Origin: Glandiceps talaboti
Lineage: Eukaryota > Hemichordata > Enteropneusta > Spengelidae
Length of the DNA: 64,000 nt
Assembly (NCBI RefSeq): GCF_964340395.1
Contig: NC_135553.1
Coordinates: 2,392,001 to 2,456,000, forward strand
Direction: 5' to 3'
Shown here in pieces: positions 36,810 to 62,500 of this stretch (positions are counted from its first letter, which is position 1; every line of letters starts with the position of its first letter). Made by a program: the position numbers and the translations under genes. The notes under the pieces were generated by a model. It did not search any database. It saw only the letters and a list, made by a program, of their open reading frames with translations, and was not told the origin of the DNA.

Positions 36810-37208
36810 ATTGTTATGTAGGAAAAAAACACTCCACTTTAATATATGTGAAGAGCCATACCCAAGAAAAAGCAAAATGTCTCCCTGTCCGTATGATTAG
36901 TGGAATGCTTTATAGCAGAATCAATACTGTAATATTGAATAAACAAACAAAGATTTATGTTAAGATTATCTTGGTCGATGCAAAAATCTCAGTCAGTAAA
37001 AATCATTGACACTAAAAGTAAAATTGTCATCTGGCAATGTTGGATTACAAACTTTCTACAAGAACATAAATAGAAGCAGAGTCTTATCTAATAACAGTTA
37101 ACAATAGAAGTGGCAGTGAGGTCAATGGTTTCCTTTCCAGAATGAAGAAAGGTCCATCCAATGAATTTACTCTATGTGGAAAGGTCAGACTGTGGTAACT
37201 CCTAGGCT

Positions 37209-42995
<5,787 letters not shown>

Positions 42996-43800
42996 GGATG
43001 TCTCTGACAAGAAGGAATAAAGGAAACTTTATCATTATCTATAACTGAATAACACAAAACTTCAAAAGTGCATTCAAGCAAAATATGAACAAAGAGACGA
43101 AACGAAAACAGTCAACACACAACAAAAGCTAGAAATAATTATATCTGTTAATATTAATGAGCTATCGTTATAATATGGTTCATATTTATATATCAGATGA
43201 ACTTACTAAGCACACGGGAAGGGGGTGGGGTGGCGATGAATTGATGCCAAACTGTGTAGGAGCGTTTACAATAAAGACTGTCTAGTTTACAACACTTTAG
43301 ATATGATTGATACCTAGCTCTCCTTGCGACGTGTCCTCTTTGACAAATTCCAGTCAAGCTATACAAACCACCTCCCATAAACTATACGAAAAGTACTTGA
43401 GTACACCGGAAACAATCACTCAATGAAATTCACATGATCATTGATGATGATGTATCCTAAGTTTCACAACCCTTAGCAACGGAATGAGGTATACAAACTC
43501 ATGGTACACTAATGCCAAAAGTTTGTCGTTTTCTCAAGGCAACATTTATAGGCTTGTCGATTTCCTTGTATACGTCTTGCAAATACAGTCTTATAGGTTT
43601 GACCAGGTGTGTATGTAATAAGGACAATGCTCAGTTCGTCAATTTCCTCCTGATTTGACGATGGGACACTAGGAGATCTAGACCCCCATCTAGACTATCC
43701 ACAATTATTTGAATATTAAAGATTATTGTTATGTATATTGAAATCTCATTCTCACAAACCAGAGCTGTTATTTCCGCTACACTTCGAAATAAGTAGGGCC

Positions 43801-44003
43801 CGGCTCGTTAAGAACGGTACCGTAAAACGGTCGCGTTTGCGACGATGTGATCGGCTCGTGAAGAACGGTACCGTAAAACGGTCGCGTTTGCGACGATGTG
43901 ACCGGCTCGTTAAGAACGGTACCGTAAAACGGTCGTGGTTTGCGACGATGTGATCGGCTCGTTAAGAACGGTACCGTAAAACGGTCGTGGTTTGCGACGA
44001 TGG
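43801..44003. repeat. 51-bp GC-rich tandem repeat with two internal palindromes, four copies
   Basis: Copies start at 43801, 43852, 43903 and 43955 with CGGCTCGT. Each contains the 10-bp palindrome ACGGTACCGT and the stem GTCGC...GCGAC. It is CpG-rich in an AT-rich region, in the first intron of VWD gene 2. Confidence 0.92.
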
Positions 44004-44671
44004 GAAATCTTGGCTTTCACAGTTTCAGAAACATGGCAAAAAGTTGTGAGATTATCAGACCTGGTGTCTTGTGTTGATTCTCTACGTTTTCACAAATAAC
44101 AGAAAGATACAAGCCAACTTTAAAAAAAATACCCAATAATACAGCGACGCACAAGAAAGAAAATTAATTAAGACTGAAATACGGTTACACTACAGTAATT
44201 ACTAGTATGTGATTGAAGTATTAGTTTTGTAAGAATTACAAAGAAAATGTTTTTACGAAAGAAACTTGGTAAAGCTTGTCACATGACATAGTATTTCAAT
44301 AGCACGTAAAGTTAAACCTACCCTAGCTTTATGATTAACAAATATTTTATGAAAATGTTTTGGTAGGTATAAAAACTGATTTTATGTGTGCTTCGTTACG
44401 CACACTTATCCCGGCCCGTTATACGGATCTGGAGTTTTGTCTTTTGTCCAACTTGAAAGGCTAGGCTAGGTTTGGATAAGGACTCAAATTTGTTGTCTGA
44501 CAGAGTTGTAGAAAAAGTTGGTCCAGAACAAAAGAATAATCCTATGTAATCTATATGGCTCAGCTGATTAGATAACACTATTGTGAAACCTGTGATAAAA
44601 ACCAATGCCTTCTAGATGTAGAGATGTCGAATTAATTACATTTCTGTAGATATATTTCACAGTTTACCTAC

Positions 44672-44926
44672 CTTTAGTAGTAGTTTAATAAGACTCGTCC
44701 TAGATGAAATGGTTGTCGATGGCTTAAAAATCAACAAATATCCGCCTTATATATCTTGACTAGTGCCACGTTTGAGGGTTTTTTTTAAAGATCAGCCGGA
44801 AAGAATGATGAGTAGAGGTCGCCACGCCCATCGAATCCATAAGTAGTGCCACGTTTGAAGATGAGATCGGAAGATGTACTGTAATTATTAACTGCAGACC
44901 ACGCCCACCAATTCACTTTAAACATA
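44672..44926 (-). promoter_or_regulatory. VWD gene 2 first exon and promoter
   Basis: On the minus strand a TATA box ATATATAAGG (44754-44745) lies about 30 bp ahead of an expected start near 44718. A 5' UTR exon ends at 44672 (CTAAAG then GTAGGT). Upstream is an 82-bp tandem duplication: AGTGCCACGTTTGA at 44762 and 44844, and CCACGCCCA at 44823 and 44899, a KLF/Sp-like box. CCAAT motifs occur near 44908 and 44950. Confidence 0.6.
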
Positions 44927-47733
44927 TCAGAAACTATCAAGTTATCAACCAATTAGCGTTCGTTCTGGGCTGTAATCGAACTGTGATGATTCTTTAATAT
45001 ATTATGTTGTTATTCACTATTTTGGATTTGAACATTTACACGTGGCAAATAATAATTTAGTTGGTTTTAAAGAGGTCGTTAAAAACTAGGTTGATTGACA
45101 CTTGAGTTTGCTAGTCGCATCTTAATTTTTGTTATGGTATCGAACTTATAGGCAATGTTGAAATTGTCGTCCTGGTAATTGTACTCCACAAAAATATATG
45201 GCTTACAATCTGAGAAGGCTAGTAACAAGGATATAGCCAGTATCCACTTTGATATTGTAAATCGCCCTGTCTTCCTGGAAAGTGTCCTAAAAACGTGTGT
45301 CTTGAACTCTGAGCAGGCCGATGAGGGCGCAGCGACACGAAGTCTATTCTTAGAATGGCTAGTAAAAAATTTAAAGCCTGCATCATGTCTGCTGTAATTT
45401 AACAAGAGGGAATACATATTTGTATTTTAGACAAGCATGCACCCCAGTAACAGTCATGTCGGTGCATCCATGTAGTCACCATTGCAGAGACTCCATGTGC
45501 AATGAAGCATTTGTACATGTGATCACGTGATCACTTCAATTCGAACCAAAAAGTATCGTCTGCATAAAAAAGGACAAAAACTGTCTTCATGTTCGCAACA
45601 GACATCACACAATGTTAAAAGATACACAAAGCTTACATATACTGATGAAAAAGAGAGTACATTATGGTGGAATGGGGTAAAAAAACGCACACTTTAATTA
45701 CACAGCATTCAAAATAGCCAATGTTGATAGTAAGAAATATTTTGCAACTAAAACTCTGTAACGTTGTCCAGAGGGAAGTGTCTAGAAGTGGATGTGTAAT
45801 GGATATATCTGGTCATTATTGGCTCAATACCCCCTTTCTTCCTTCCAACTGATACAAATGACCCACAGAAGATTAGTTACTACCGATAACCTTCTCAAAT
45901 ATGTGGACGATACGAAATTACTTCAAATAATTATAACGTGCACTTCTGATCTCTTTTCGATTTTTATTTTCTTAGCAAAGATGATACATTTTACATCATA
46001 ATCTTCAACTTTTGGTTTTCTCTTTCAAAACTTACACTTTACAAGTGAAAATACTGCACAACAATAATTGCTAGCCAAGGTTTTTGAAATGTTGCATTTT
46101 TATCAGCAAATTATCAAATAAGTGTAAGAAAATAAAACCCCAAAATAGATCAGAAGTTGTCTGTAACAGTCAAACTGCCGTACCAAAGTACTGTGACCTT
46201 TTATTTACTGTATGGTATAAATGGCTTACTCGGTCGATGTATTAGTTCGATGCCAAACCTCTGCTATACGAGGTGCAAAGGTTGTCTTGAAGTAGATGTG
46301 GTCCCAGGCTGTCAATGTATCGAACAAGGGGACAATTATAATCATCGCTGGATAGAATTGTAAATAATTTGAAAAAAAAACACACCCGAGTAAATGTTTG
46401 ACGAAGACAGTAAACACGCATCGTACTTTTTATTTAATCGTGTGTATTGCACTTTTATGTGGCAGAAACCGACAAAGAACATTTTCGTAACTTTACGTCA
46501 TCTCACATTGCATCATCTGTATAATTGGAGACGTGTAATGCTTTCATTCTGTGCGCTACAGATGTTGCCATGGAGTTGAGGGCATATGACACGGCCGTTG
46601 TGCTGTTCTACGAGTAGGTCTAGTCCGTGCAAAGGGATAAAAATTGTAAACATATTGTAGTGTTGAAAAGACGCATTTTAGCATTTTTTTTCGAGATCGA
46701 AATGTTACATTGTAAGACGAAGTAATCTTTTGGTTGATATCAGTTTCGAGTATGTTTTGCAGCAAGTTTTTTTCCCATCAAAAAAGTTTGGAACGATGAC
46801 GAAATATATCGGCGCGGGATAACATGATTATCACCGAAAAGGGAGTTAGTGAAGATCAGCAGTGATGTAAGACGTGATGTAAATATGAAATTTATCGCAT
46901 ATCTGTAACATGATCGATGGAAAGAAACTTTTTTAAAAAATCGAGTGACAGGAAATGGCGTGATCTTAACTTATTTATTTGATGTAGGTTTTCGTTGTAC
47001 AGTACTACAGGGATGTTAAGTTCCATCATAGGTGATGATACTTGCATATACATATTAAAAGCAAAAGTAATTGCACACATAATGGACAACGTAGAAACAA
47101 GTAAACATGCAGGAAGATAAACTTTATCAAATTCCGATTATGTAAGTTTTCAACAGTTATAGGAGAGGTTCAAGCCCGATGTGTTGCATGAAACATGACC
47201 CCCTCCCCCCGATTCCATTTTCTAAGTGTCCCACTCAATTTCCTTTCTCTAAAACATGTCCCTTCCTTCCAGTTCAAATGTTTGAAAAACGTTAAAATGC
47301 TACCAGGCGTGAAAAGGGACACTAGTCTAGTGACTAGTCCCAAAATCAATGGTAAGGATTTGATCCCACTGCTGCTACCATATTGATATTTTAAAGACAT
47401 TAGTTGTTTCCCATTACTACCACACTGAATTCGTGGGAAGGCACTTCATAAATTGATTCCCGTGTTTGGATCTAATTAGCAGAGCTGAATGTCAGAACGC
47501 CCAATGACTAGATGGACGCTTGTCTGGACCGAGGTGAACACCCCACTCCACCACATTATCACCTACTATACCACACTCTTCCCCTTCACTCCTTTGAAAC
47601 CCACTCATCTCCTCGCACCATAACTAACAGGTGATTCATGGTTGTTAGCAATGATTTGACTGATATGTTCTGATATCATCGTACATAGGTTGCAGTGGAG
47701 GAATGTAGCAGCAGTGGGCTGTAATTTAAGCAA

Positions 47734-47834
<101 letters not shown>

Positions 47835-48152
47835 CACTTCATAGCCAAATTAATACCGTAATATTGATTAACCAAACTAAGATTTATGGATAGATTGTCA
47901 TGGTTGATGAAAAAACTCAAAATTCAGTAAAATCAAAGACACTAAAAGTAAAATTGTCATCTGGAAATGATGCATTATTATAAACTTTCTACAAGAACAT
48001 AAATAGAAGCAGGATCCTTATTTAATAACAGTTAACAATAGAAGTGGTGGTGGGGTCAATGGTTTCGTTTTCAGAATGAAGAAAATCTGGAATATATCTG
48101 GAAAGGTCGAGTTGAAAGGTCAGCTGCCAGGGTTCAATGACACTTCCTAGGG

Positions 48153-53601
<5,449 letters not shown>

Positions 53602-55378
53602 GTCCTTGAAAGGAAACATTCAAAATAAAGGAAACATTAACTTTATTAATTGACGCTAAACTGTATGTGCGTGTACAATAGCGACCTCCAAGTTGACAAA
53701 ATTTTGACTATGATTGACACTTCTCTTCTTGTGACGTGTCTTCCGTCACAAATTCCAGACGAAATCCACAATTCATCTCATCGTAAAAAAGATAGGAAAT
53801 ATACAAGGGTAAACGGGAAATGGTTACTCAACAAAACACACACCAATTGCTCTAAATCATAAATTTTCCATGCAACCCCTAGCAACGGAATAGGATCCAA
53901 AATCGTCAGCTCAGAAGAAATGGCAAACTGGTGCCAAAAGTTTGTCGTTTTAGTTAATTTAGTGGTTTGTCAGTTTTTTCCTAGGCCGCCTACACTGCAG
54001 TCTGGGTTTAATGAATCCCTCCAGTGCTGGCTTGTTGGAGCTCATCACAAATTGACTCGGAGTGATGTTTGACCCTATGAAAGAAGGCAAACACACCAAG
54101 TGGTCAAAGAACACTTTCGTATAGCCTATACGCCTATGTGAAAGAAAATGTTTAAGTGTATGATTCATGGTGGTCGGAAGATTATTGTAGAGTGGCGGGC
54201 TTGGAATCTGCAAGTCAACTTTGGAACCTATTTGTTTCTAAATGTTATGGTCAAGATTTGAACGACGATACATGTGTTCCAACCAGCTGCTGTATTACAT
54301 GTACTAGTATTGGAGACCTGGTAGGATATAGATTACCAATGTTAATCCTATGCGTTACAAAGGCTGCAAATGAGTATATGCACCCCGAGGAGTTGGTGAA
54401 ATATAACACTGCCATTGTGCATAGGTCCGTGATGGGGATAATATTTATAAAGACCCTCCATGCTGGAAAGCGATTTTAGAATCACTGTTCGTGGTGGGTG
54501 AAATGTTAAAACGAAGTCGTCTTTTGGTTGGTAACAGATCGAGTATGTTTTACAGCAAGTTTTTCCCCATATGATAAAATTGGTTTTGATGTTGAAATAT
54601 ATCTGGAAAGTATGATTATCATGTGACCAAAAAGAGAATTTTACGAGTACAGCAAATATGTTTTTTGTGTGATAGGCTTATAGTTACTAATACTAATAGT
54701 GACGAAGACGTGTATTTATCATACACGTATTGAAAGATAGATTTGTTTGAGAAAATAGCATTATTTTAACTTCTTGATTTGATATGTTTTTCGATATGCA
54801 AATGAAAGCTTAGTGATGATATTTACATATACATAAATCAAACGTAATCGCACATATACACGTAGGAATAAAACCTTGAAAAAAGTAGATATCTCAATTT
54901 CATTAAAAATCAACAAGTTCCGAGTAATCCGGTTGGACAGTACTGGTATCCTAAAATTGAGAACTATTTCCATCGACATGTAATATTCAGACGATTTCCA
55001 AAATACATGTATGAGTAATCCGACTAGAAAATAGTCACATGGTAATGGAAGTCACCTCTTAATCTCACCCCAGGGGGTTGTAACTTAACGACTCGTGACC
55101 GATCAATTCCGTTCATCATGTAAAGGTTAAAGGAGTCATGGTGACGAGATGACATTTCTGTATCTAGGCAATGGTGTAATTTCTACGATACATATTAACA
55201 AACCACTCGTCTTCCATGCTTTGGCCTGGAGTGTGAAGCCCCCTATGTCACACATTTTGAATGTAAACACGGTTGACATCGATGACGACGTCACGTGTAC
55301 GGAGGATCACTTAACATTTACTTTGTCCATATCTTGGATCCCCTAAGACCTACTCATAGGAAGAACAATCTAACTCTG

Positions 55379-55487
<109 letters not shown>

Positions 55488-55599
55488 GCATATTCATAAA
55501 ACAATATTTTTGAACACTTGTGAAGTCTTCTGGCAAAATTACGTTTTACCAGATTGTATGCTTTCATTTAACTAGACTGGATTATTTAGGTATTTTCTT

Positions 55600-55660
55600 G
55601 CCTCTCCCCCGAAATTTCCTATATGGGTAAATAAAGATTCATTTTCAATTTCAATTTAAG
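55600..55660 (+). mobile_element. Possible 3' end of a non-LTR retrotransposon
   Basis: TATATGGGTAAATAAAGATT followed by CATTTTCAATTTCAATTT resembles the 3' ends of L2/CR1/RTE-type LINEs, which carry AATAAAG and short tail repeats. No reverse-transcriptase coding sequence was seen nearby. Confidence 0.35.
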
Positions 55661-55856
55661 CACACCTAGAAACACCACCATCACATAGTGATTCCACATG
55701 CATGTCCAGTAATTATTTTAGTTTTAAATTCGTATACCTGTAGTGTGATGATTTTGCTTTCCCAACATGACGTTCGGAAAACATTTCTATCAAATACAAT
55801 CTAGTGTAGAAGAGTTTGGCTTTTATCTGTTTACACACACACACACACATGCACAT

Positions 55857-55894
<38 letters not shown>

Positions 55895-55914
55895 GGAGGA
55901 CATAAAGACAATCC

Positions 55915-55947
<33 letters not shown>

Positions 55948-55953
55948 GCAGGC

Positions 55954-55989
<36 letters not shown>
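55857..55989. repeat. (CAGA)n microsatellite
   Basis: Two CAGA runs separated by a short unique segment (CGGAGGACATAAAG), preceded by a CA run. Confidence 0.95.
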
Positions 55990-55990
<1 letters not shown>

Positions 55991-58900
55991 GGCCAGACAG
56001 ACGGGCAGACGAGAGAATATACAGTGTGAGAATACAGTGTGAAGTACTAATGAAAGTGAAGGATCAAATTATGTCATGGGAAGATAACAGTACTCACAGT
56101 ATGATTGCCATAACCTATAACCCCCGGACATAATAATATTATGTCCGGAGGTTATATATATATATTATATTATATGAATAATATATGACAAATATATGAA
56201 TGAATCTACATACACGACTTAACAACTTCTCATGAAAACTTAAGATACCATTATAAGACACTTTCAAGCATGACATTTTTTCAGCAGTAAATCACACCGG
56301 GTGAGATTGTATTTGAATCAAATTAGTATGATAAAAAGAATATGTGAAATACTTGTATGAGGCATCGTCATTCGTCATTGTTGGCGTTCTTGTATATATT
56401 TTATATAAAACGAGTGATAAAGAAGTGTTCACAAACCTAGTATTTCGATCTAAAAAAATCTAAACACGACTTTAATTTGCTAAAAAAATGGTTATACAAT
56501 CTGAATGTTCATAATAAGTAGGTCAGATTGAGAAAACCTAAGTTGAATGTCAAAACACCAACTTTGCCCCGCCAATAATGACTGGCCCCTGCCTGGTAGC
56601 TACATCAACTAGCTTTATATGACATATGCGCTTAGCTATCGTCAGTATACTAAATTGTTTGACAATTTGAAGCTTGTTGCGTTCTAAAGCTATTACCTTA
56701 TTACCGAAAACCATTAATTATATGAAAATGAATCATTACAATTAAAAATTACACTAACAAGCTAACTGTATAGGACACGTACGCTTTATTATCACAAATT
56801 TCTCGAGTTAATATATTAAATTTGAAGGATTTTAAACATTCTTAATGTATTGCCTAATTACCGAAAATCTCTGTATACAAACGAATTATTAATATTCATA
56901 GGATACATTTAGCAAAATATAATCAGTTCTAGCTACTCATAAAGCATAGCACGCACAGGGAGATGTGTATCATCGTACTCTGCATGGATGACCTCAAATA
57001 AGTTGACGTATTTTTATCCATTTGTAAATTTAAAACACAATTGAGTCAATAATTATATTTTAGCATCTTGAAAATTAAATGTAAAAGTTTATCAACACTG
57101 CCAAACACCAAAACGTTACATCTTCAACGTTATTGTGCAACTTTTTACGAGGAGGAAATTGTACCCGTTAACTTATCTTGCAGCAAAACGTCATGTCAAA
57201 TACATGTATTTGTCTGCATGTATAGTAACAGCTCTGTAAAGTTTAAAACTTACCGCTATCGTTGGTGAAATCTAGGTAGTACAGGTCCCGCAATAGTGTC
57301 GATGAAGAGCTTGGGACAGAGAGGGAGAATGCCTCGCCCGTGTCTGATTACCCTATATGTTAGAGTCTTAGCTTTAGTTGGACTGTTAAAGATACGTCAT
57401 GTTGTTCAGCCCTTATCAGATTTCTGTAATAAGTGGTACCTGATAATAGGGTGGCAAGACACGCCGTATATAGTTACAGACTTTGGAGGGAACACAAACA
57501 TGCAATGCTTGACACATGACTTGGTAAAAGTACTAAATATAGATATGGAAACGACTCGCAGTCTTGCTGCGTATCTCTCTGAATCTGAATGACGCATTCA
57601 CCTTCCATTTAACAGTATAGGGAAAGGTTTTTATTTTATTTTTATTTTTATTTTTTTTTTAAAATAGGAATTGCCAAATCGTCTGCATATATCAAATACA
57701 GATCATTTTCTTGTAAAAGAACCTGCATGAATTACATGTATAAATTCTGACAAAAATTAATTTACTTAATACACACATGACTGAAATGAAAGTACTGGCA
57801 CATTTACTGTGTACCACAAGTCTAGGTTTACGACGAAGGTGGTGTACCGCTATGCAACATTTCGCCAATTTCATCAGTAAATAATCCGAACCAAAATGAT
57901 GAAATTGAACCCTGCTGAACACCATACATACATTCAAAACTTCAGTTCTTACGTATGAGTTCACATTGTCGTACATTGATTTCAGTACTCTAAACATTCG
58001 ACATTTGAATTTCTTTCTCTCAATGATCTATCAAACGTTTTTTTCTAAGTCTATTACTACGGTCCCTAAATTGTGTTTGGGTTTTATGTTTCAACAGGTC
58101 CAAATTGTAGTGTCTAGAGGATAAATATAATGTCTACTATTTGTTTGGAAAACAAAATCGAGACCTTGAAATCAGATATTGCCAATCGACAAAGTCCGAA
58201 AACATTTGAACATAATATTAAAATTTATGTCACTAATAATTGGTACTGTTACCCTATCATTATTGACACGATCTTCCTTACTAGTATGTACAGGAGAAAT
58301 TACACTTGTAACACAGTGTGAAAATACCACTGTCAAGTATCTTTATATTAATAGTAATAAAGCATATACGACATAACTCTAATCAGGAATGTCGTCAATT
58401 CGGGTGCGATTCCATACCACTGATGCAAACCGTCTTTAATTTCGGTCGTAGACGTCGCTTGCAATTCTAGATTTACAAAATGTAATTATAAAATTCCAGC
58501 GAACAAATCATCATTTTTTCATCATCTTTTCTTCATGTGTATCGCCTTTTAGCACGGACCATGTGTTTCACACCGGGCCCACTGCATCGAGAGATTTCGA
58601 GATCTCCCGTATGTAATTTCTTTTGAGGGTATCGCATATCAAATGACCTCAATCAAGTTGGTCGGTTTATAATCCGTTTCTCAAAACATAGTTGATTCCA
58701 CCCCCCCCCCCCGCATAGTCTGTTTCTAGAAAATTGCCAACAGATTATCAACACTAATGAACAACGAGATATTTACTACTTCAAGGTCGTTGTGCATGAT
58801 ATTTTACTGTGACGGGTGGGAAATTGTGCATATACATGCGTATATATTGTCAGTCAGGTGAGATGAAATGAGAGACTGAACCATTCAAAGTTTAGGGTGG

Positions 58901-59303
58901 ATACTTCATTATTGAAGGTTACTGTTTGGCTGCAACCGTATTCCACTTTGACTACGCATGCTCCTTTTGACGGCACACAGGCAACAAAAACCTAGCTAAT
59001 GTTCAAAATAGCAATACAGATCTGATTTATCTATAAACAAACTAATCGGATGGTGACACTGAAACGAATGACACCTGAAACTATGTTTCGAAATCGTGGA
59101 ATGATACCCTCCTCCCTATTAAAAATGGAGATTTACAACCTCTAGTCCTCAAAATGTTGTCGTACATGGAAAACAACAACAATCTAACAAATACTACGCG
59201 CCCCTTTGCATCAAACTGATTCATAAACTAATACAGCTTAGGAGTAGGGTTCCACCTTTGAAGGCTATTTGAAATTTTCTCTATGAACTTTCCAGTGTTC
59301 AAT

Positions 59304-59389
59304 ACTAGTCCTGGTTACCCATACTCTGCGACTTGGGTTTCGATCGGCTTGAAGTGAGCCATCAGCGGTGTGAGGCTACAGAGACTAGT
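59304..59389. mobile_element. Degenerate hairpin MITE related to 49596-49747
   Basis: Bounded on both sides by ACTAGT. The left end ACTAGTCCTGGTTACCCATA resembles the 49596 element (TAGTCTAGGTTACCCAGA). It lies about 150 bp upstream of the IFT27 start. Confidence 0.5.
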
Positions 59390-59454
59390 TCTTAAACGAA
59401 AGTAGTTAAAATGGTTCTTATTGTCGCTGCGGGCGATATAAGATATTTACGACA

Positions 59455-59486
59455 GCGCATGCGTACTGAGAAATACCATAAGTAAC
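59455..59486 (+). promoter_or_regulatory. IFT27 promoter motifs: NRF1 site and imperfect RFX X-box
   Basis: GCGCATGCG at 59455-59463 is a near-consensus NRF1 site. AATACC-ATA-AGTAAC at 59472-59486 resembles an RFX X-box (GTNRCC, 0-3 nt, RGYAAC): the right half is perfect and the left half has two mismatches. It sits 47 bp before the ATG, where X-boxes of ciliary genes are usually found. Confidence 0.45.
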
Positions 59487-59532
59487 AACATTGGTCGTCC
59501 ACATAATATTGTACACACGATCTTACTTCAAC

Positions 59533-62500
59533 ATGCCAAAATTATTGCGGGCTAAAGTAATTATTGTTGGTAAGTCAGTTTTCTCTGTGTTAAATAGATC
59601 TGAATTTCCCCTGCCTCAGCCAGACTTGTGTGAAAATTGAAATGTGGTCGTTCCAAATTTTTACCGTTGCCGTGAGTGTGAGTGTGAGAATCAAATCGAT
59701 CGACGTCAAGACTCAAGTTGTCAAAAAAAACCAACAGCAGTAAATTGAATGAATTTGATAACGTTAGATATGTCACAGACCACCTAGCAATTTTCTATAA
59801 ATTTAAAATACCTGTGGTTCCCATGGACAAGAGGTAAAATGTGTATAATGTCTATGTATACGTGCGTGCATACATTGAAAGAAAGCATTGGTGAATATCA
59901 ATTATCATGAATTGAATAGAATTTAGAATTAGTTTAGTACATACTATCTGACTTGAAATGTGGATTTCAGCATGGATACTAAGAGATCTATGATTACACG
60001 ATATTGAAAGCGTATAAATAGCACATGATGTCAAAGTACATCATTTTCGTTAATTGCTGATCCTGAAAATGTTGGTTATTTGTGGAAATCATCCGTTTAA
60101 TCTAACTAACCAAAATAATTTCAATAAAGCCCCAGATCAAACCCTACATATATATCACCCATCGTGATATATTGAGTTGCTGATATGATATATGTCATAT
60201 TAAACTATTTTGATTCTTTACCCTAGGAGAATCAGGTGTTGGTAAAAGTGCTGTCACACAAGTTTTTCACAGCGATGGAGCACATTTTCCAAAAAGTTAT
60301 TCAATGGTGAGAAAGTCGTCATGTATTATGAATATATGAATTCTTTGTGTAATTTTTTTTTAAAAACACACTACCAATGTCAGAGGGAGAATGAAAAGAA
60401 TTGGAGTAATGTAATTTTACCCCACTCTCAACCTTTCACACTGGGCAGGTCAGATGTGAAAGTGAGTGTCGTGTCTGAGCCAATGCAGGGGTTGGGGAAG
60501 TTGGACGGATGGTGGCACTCGGATGGGTAATGGGTAAGGTGGGTACAGGTCCCTGATTCCACATACCCTTATATCCCCCACCCCTGGGAACCAATGCCTT
60601 AAGATGGGCTATGGCCAGTGTAGATTGTAATAGAACTAAATCATACATTTGATTTAGTGTGACTGACAGTCTCTTGTGAATTGTTATAAATCCAGGCTTT
60701 TAATTTGAAAACTGCAAACATAAATACAAGAATGTATATTGTGTCTGTCATACATTTACTTATATTTCACTTCCTAAATTGATATCATTTGATACATCAA
60801 GTTCCAGAGTTTCAGAGTGATGAGAAATTTCTCTATTTTGATCTCTTTGTTTCCTTTTCCAGACTGTAGGAGTTGAATTGTGTGTGAAATCAATCAACAT
60901 TCCAGAGACTAACGACAGTGTGGTAAGTTTGAACCATTTACTTTGGATGAAGCAGTGGTTCATAATTAAATTTGTCAACTTAAATATCATTATGAAATGA
61001 AATTGAGGAAAGAAAAGTGACGTTTGTAGGAATTGATCCCACGTCCCCTGAAATACTAGCCAGAGAGCTCAAACCAGCTGAACTACGTAACTATGACTCC
61101 TTACCAATTTACCAATTAGCTTGAAGTAGAAATACTATGTTTAATCCTGTTTTTCCCAACTTTAGTTTAGTTTTTTAGTGTCCAAACAAATACCCTCCTG
61201 GTAGAAAGAGGATTAAGATGCAGGATGGGTTGACATGTTTAGTTTCTTCATTGGTATCACCTATGATCAGTGTGACCTCTAAGCCAATTTGACGTGCCAC
61301 TGATGCACACAATTTCTAGTGACACACCAAAATTTGGTGTTCCCCAATCTCTTACTATGTGGTGACTCACAAGAAATACCAGTTTTTATCATTTTGACCT
61401 ACAACAACAAAATTTGGCTATCATTAGAAAGCACACAGCCTATGAATCAGCAGATATTGAAATATTATAACAACCCTTACATGGGTTTTATGTTGTAATT
61501 GATTCAACAAAGATCAACTGCATTGATAGCCAATTTATAAATGTTTATGAGTTAGAATAGACATTCTCATGTTTGGTTTATTTATATTTTACAGGAACTA
61601 TATCTTTATGATTCAGCTGGCAAAGAGATTTACTCAGACTATGTACAAAAGTTTGTAAGTACCGTTATTCATAATCTTTGTAGTTTGGTCAGGTGACCTC
61701 CTAGTGGAATCACCTGATAGTAGACTGCTGTAAATAGGTGCAAGGATGTATCTCTATTTTTATGTTGATGAACTTTCATTTTCATGAAATAGTTGTTTTC
61801 TGTTTGTATTTACCTTGGTAGAGCACTGTATACAATGAAATATCAGTAAAATAATTTAGATTTGGGTATTTCCAAATTAAATGTTGAGTAACTATTAAAA
61901 GTTGTTTGTTTTTATGTTGTTACAGTGGGAACACCCTTCAGTTGTCATGGTGGTTTTTGATGTCACAAATGAAACATCATTCAAAAGTTGTCAGAAGTGG
62001 TTGGAGAGAGTGAAAACCAAGACAAATCAAGAATTACCAGGTAAGAATAATATTCCTGCAACAAAGTAAACTGTATTAGTTGAAATATATTACTATGGAA
62101 ATCAAGCTATAGGCAAACTAAGATATACCCAACAACCTAAAGCTATCAATGGATGCTGGTGTTAAAGTATACACACAATAGGATGGCATCTCTAATAGAA
62201 AGTTTTCCTCAAGTGGTGGCACATTCAACAACATTCAGTGACTACACAGCTATGTTCACATAGCCAAGGCACTATTATCACCAGCTTGTGTAAGCTTTCA
62301 CATACGACAACAATCATTTTAGATTGTCTATCATAGCTACAAAAAACAATAGCGATGCTTTTATCAGTTTGTTTTATATTTGTGAAAATTAGTCAGTATA
62401 TGGCAATATGACTAACCTCACAGACATATAAACACACTGATAAGAACATGGCATGAACCTACATCAAAGGCACCAACTCTTGTTTTGTATCAATGTATGT

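Noticed and set aside
45079-45417. 112-residue minus-strand ORF upstream of VWD gene 2
   Set aside because: No recognisable domain, no counterpart in duplication unit B, and no promoter evidence.
54156-54479. 107-residue plus-strand ORF near the end of unit B
   Set aside because: Not open at the matching place in unit A and no family resemblance; probably chance.
57296-57592. 98-residue plus-strand ORF in the intergenic region before IFT27
   Set aside because: No recognised motif and no partner exons; kept as non-coding for lack of support.
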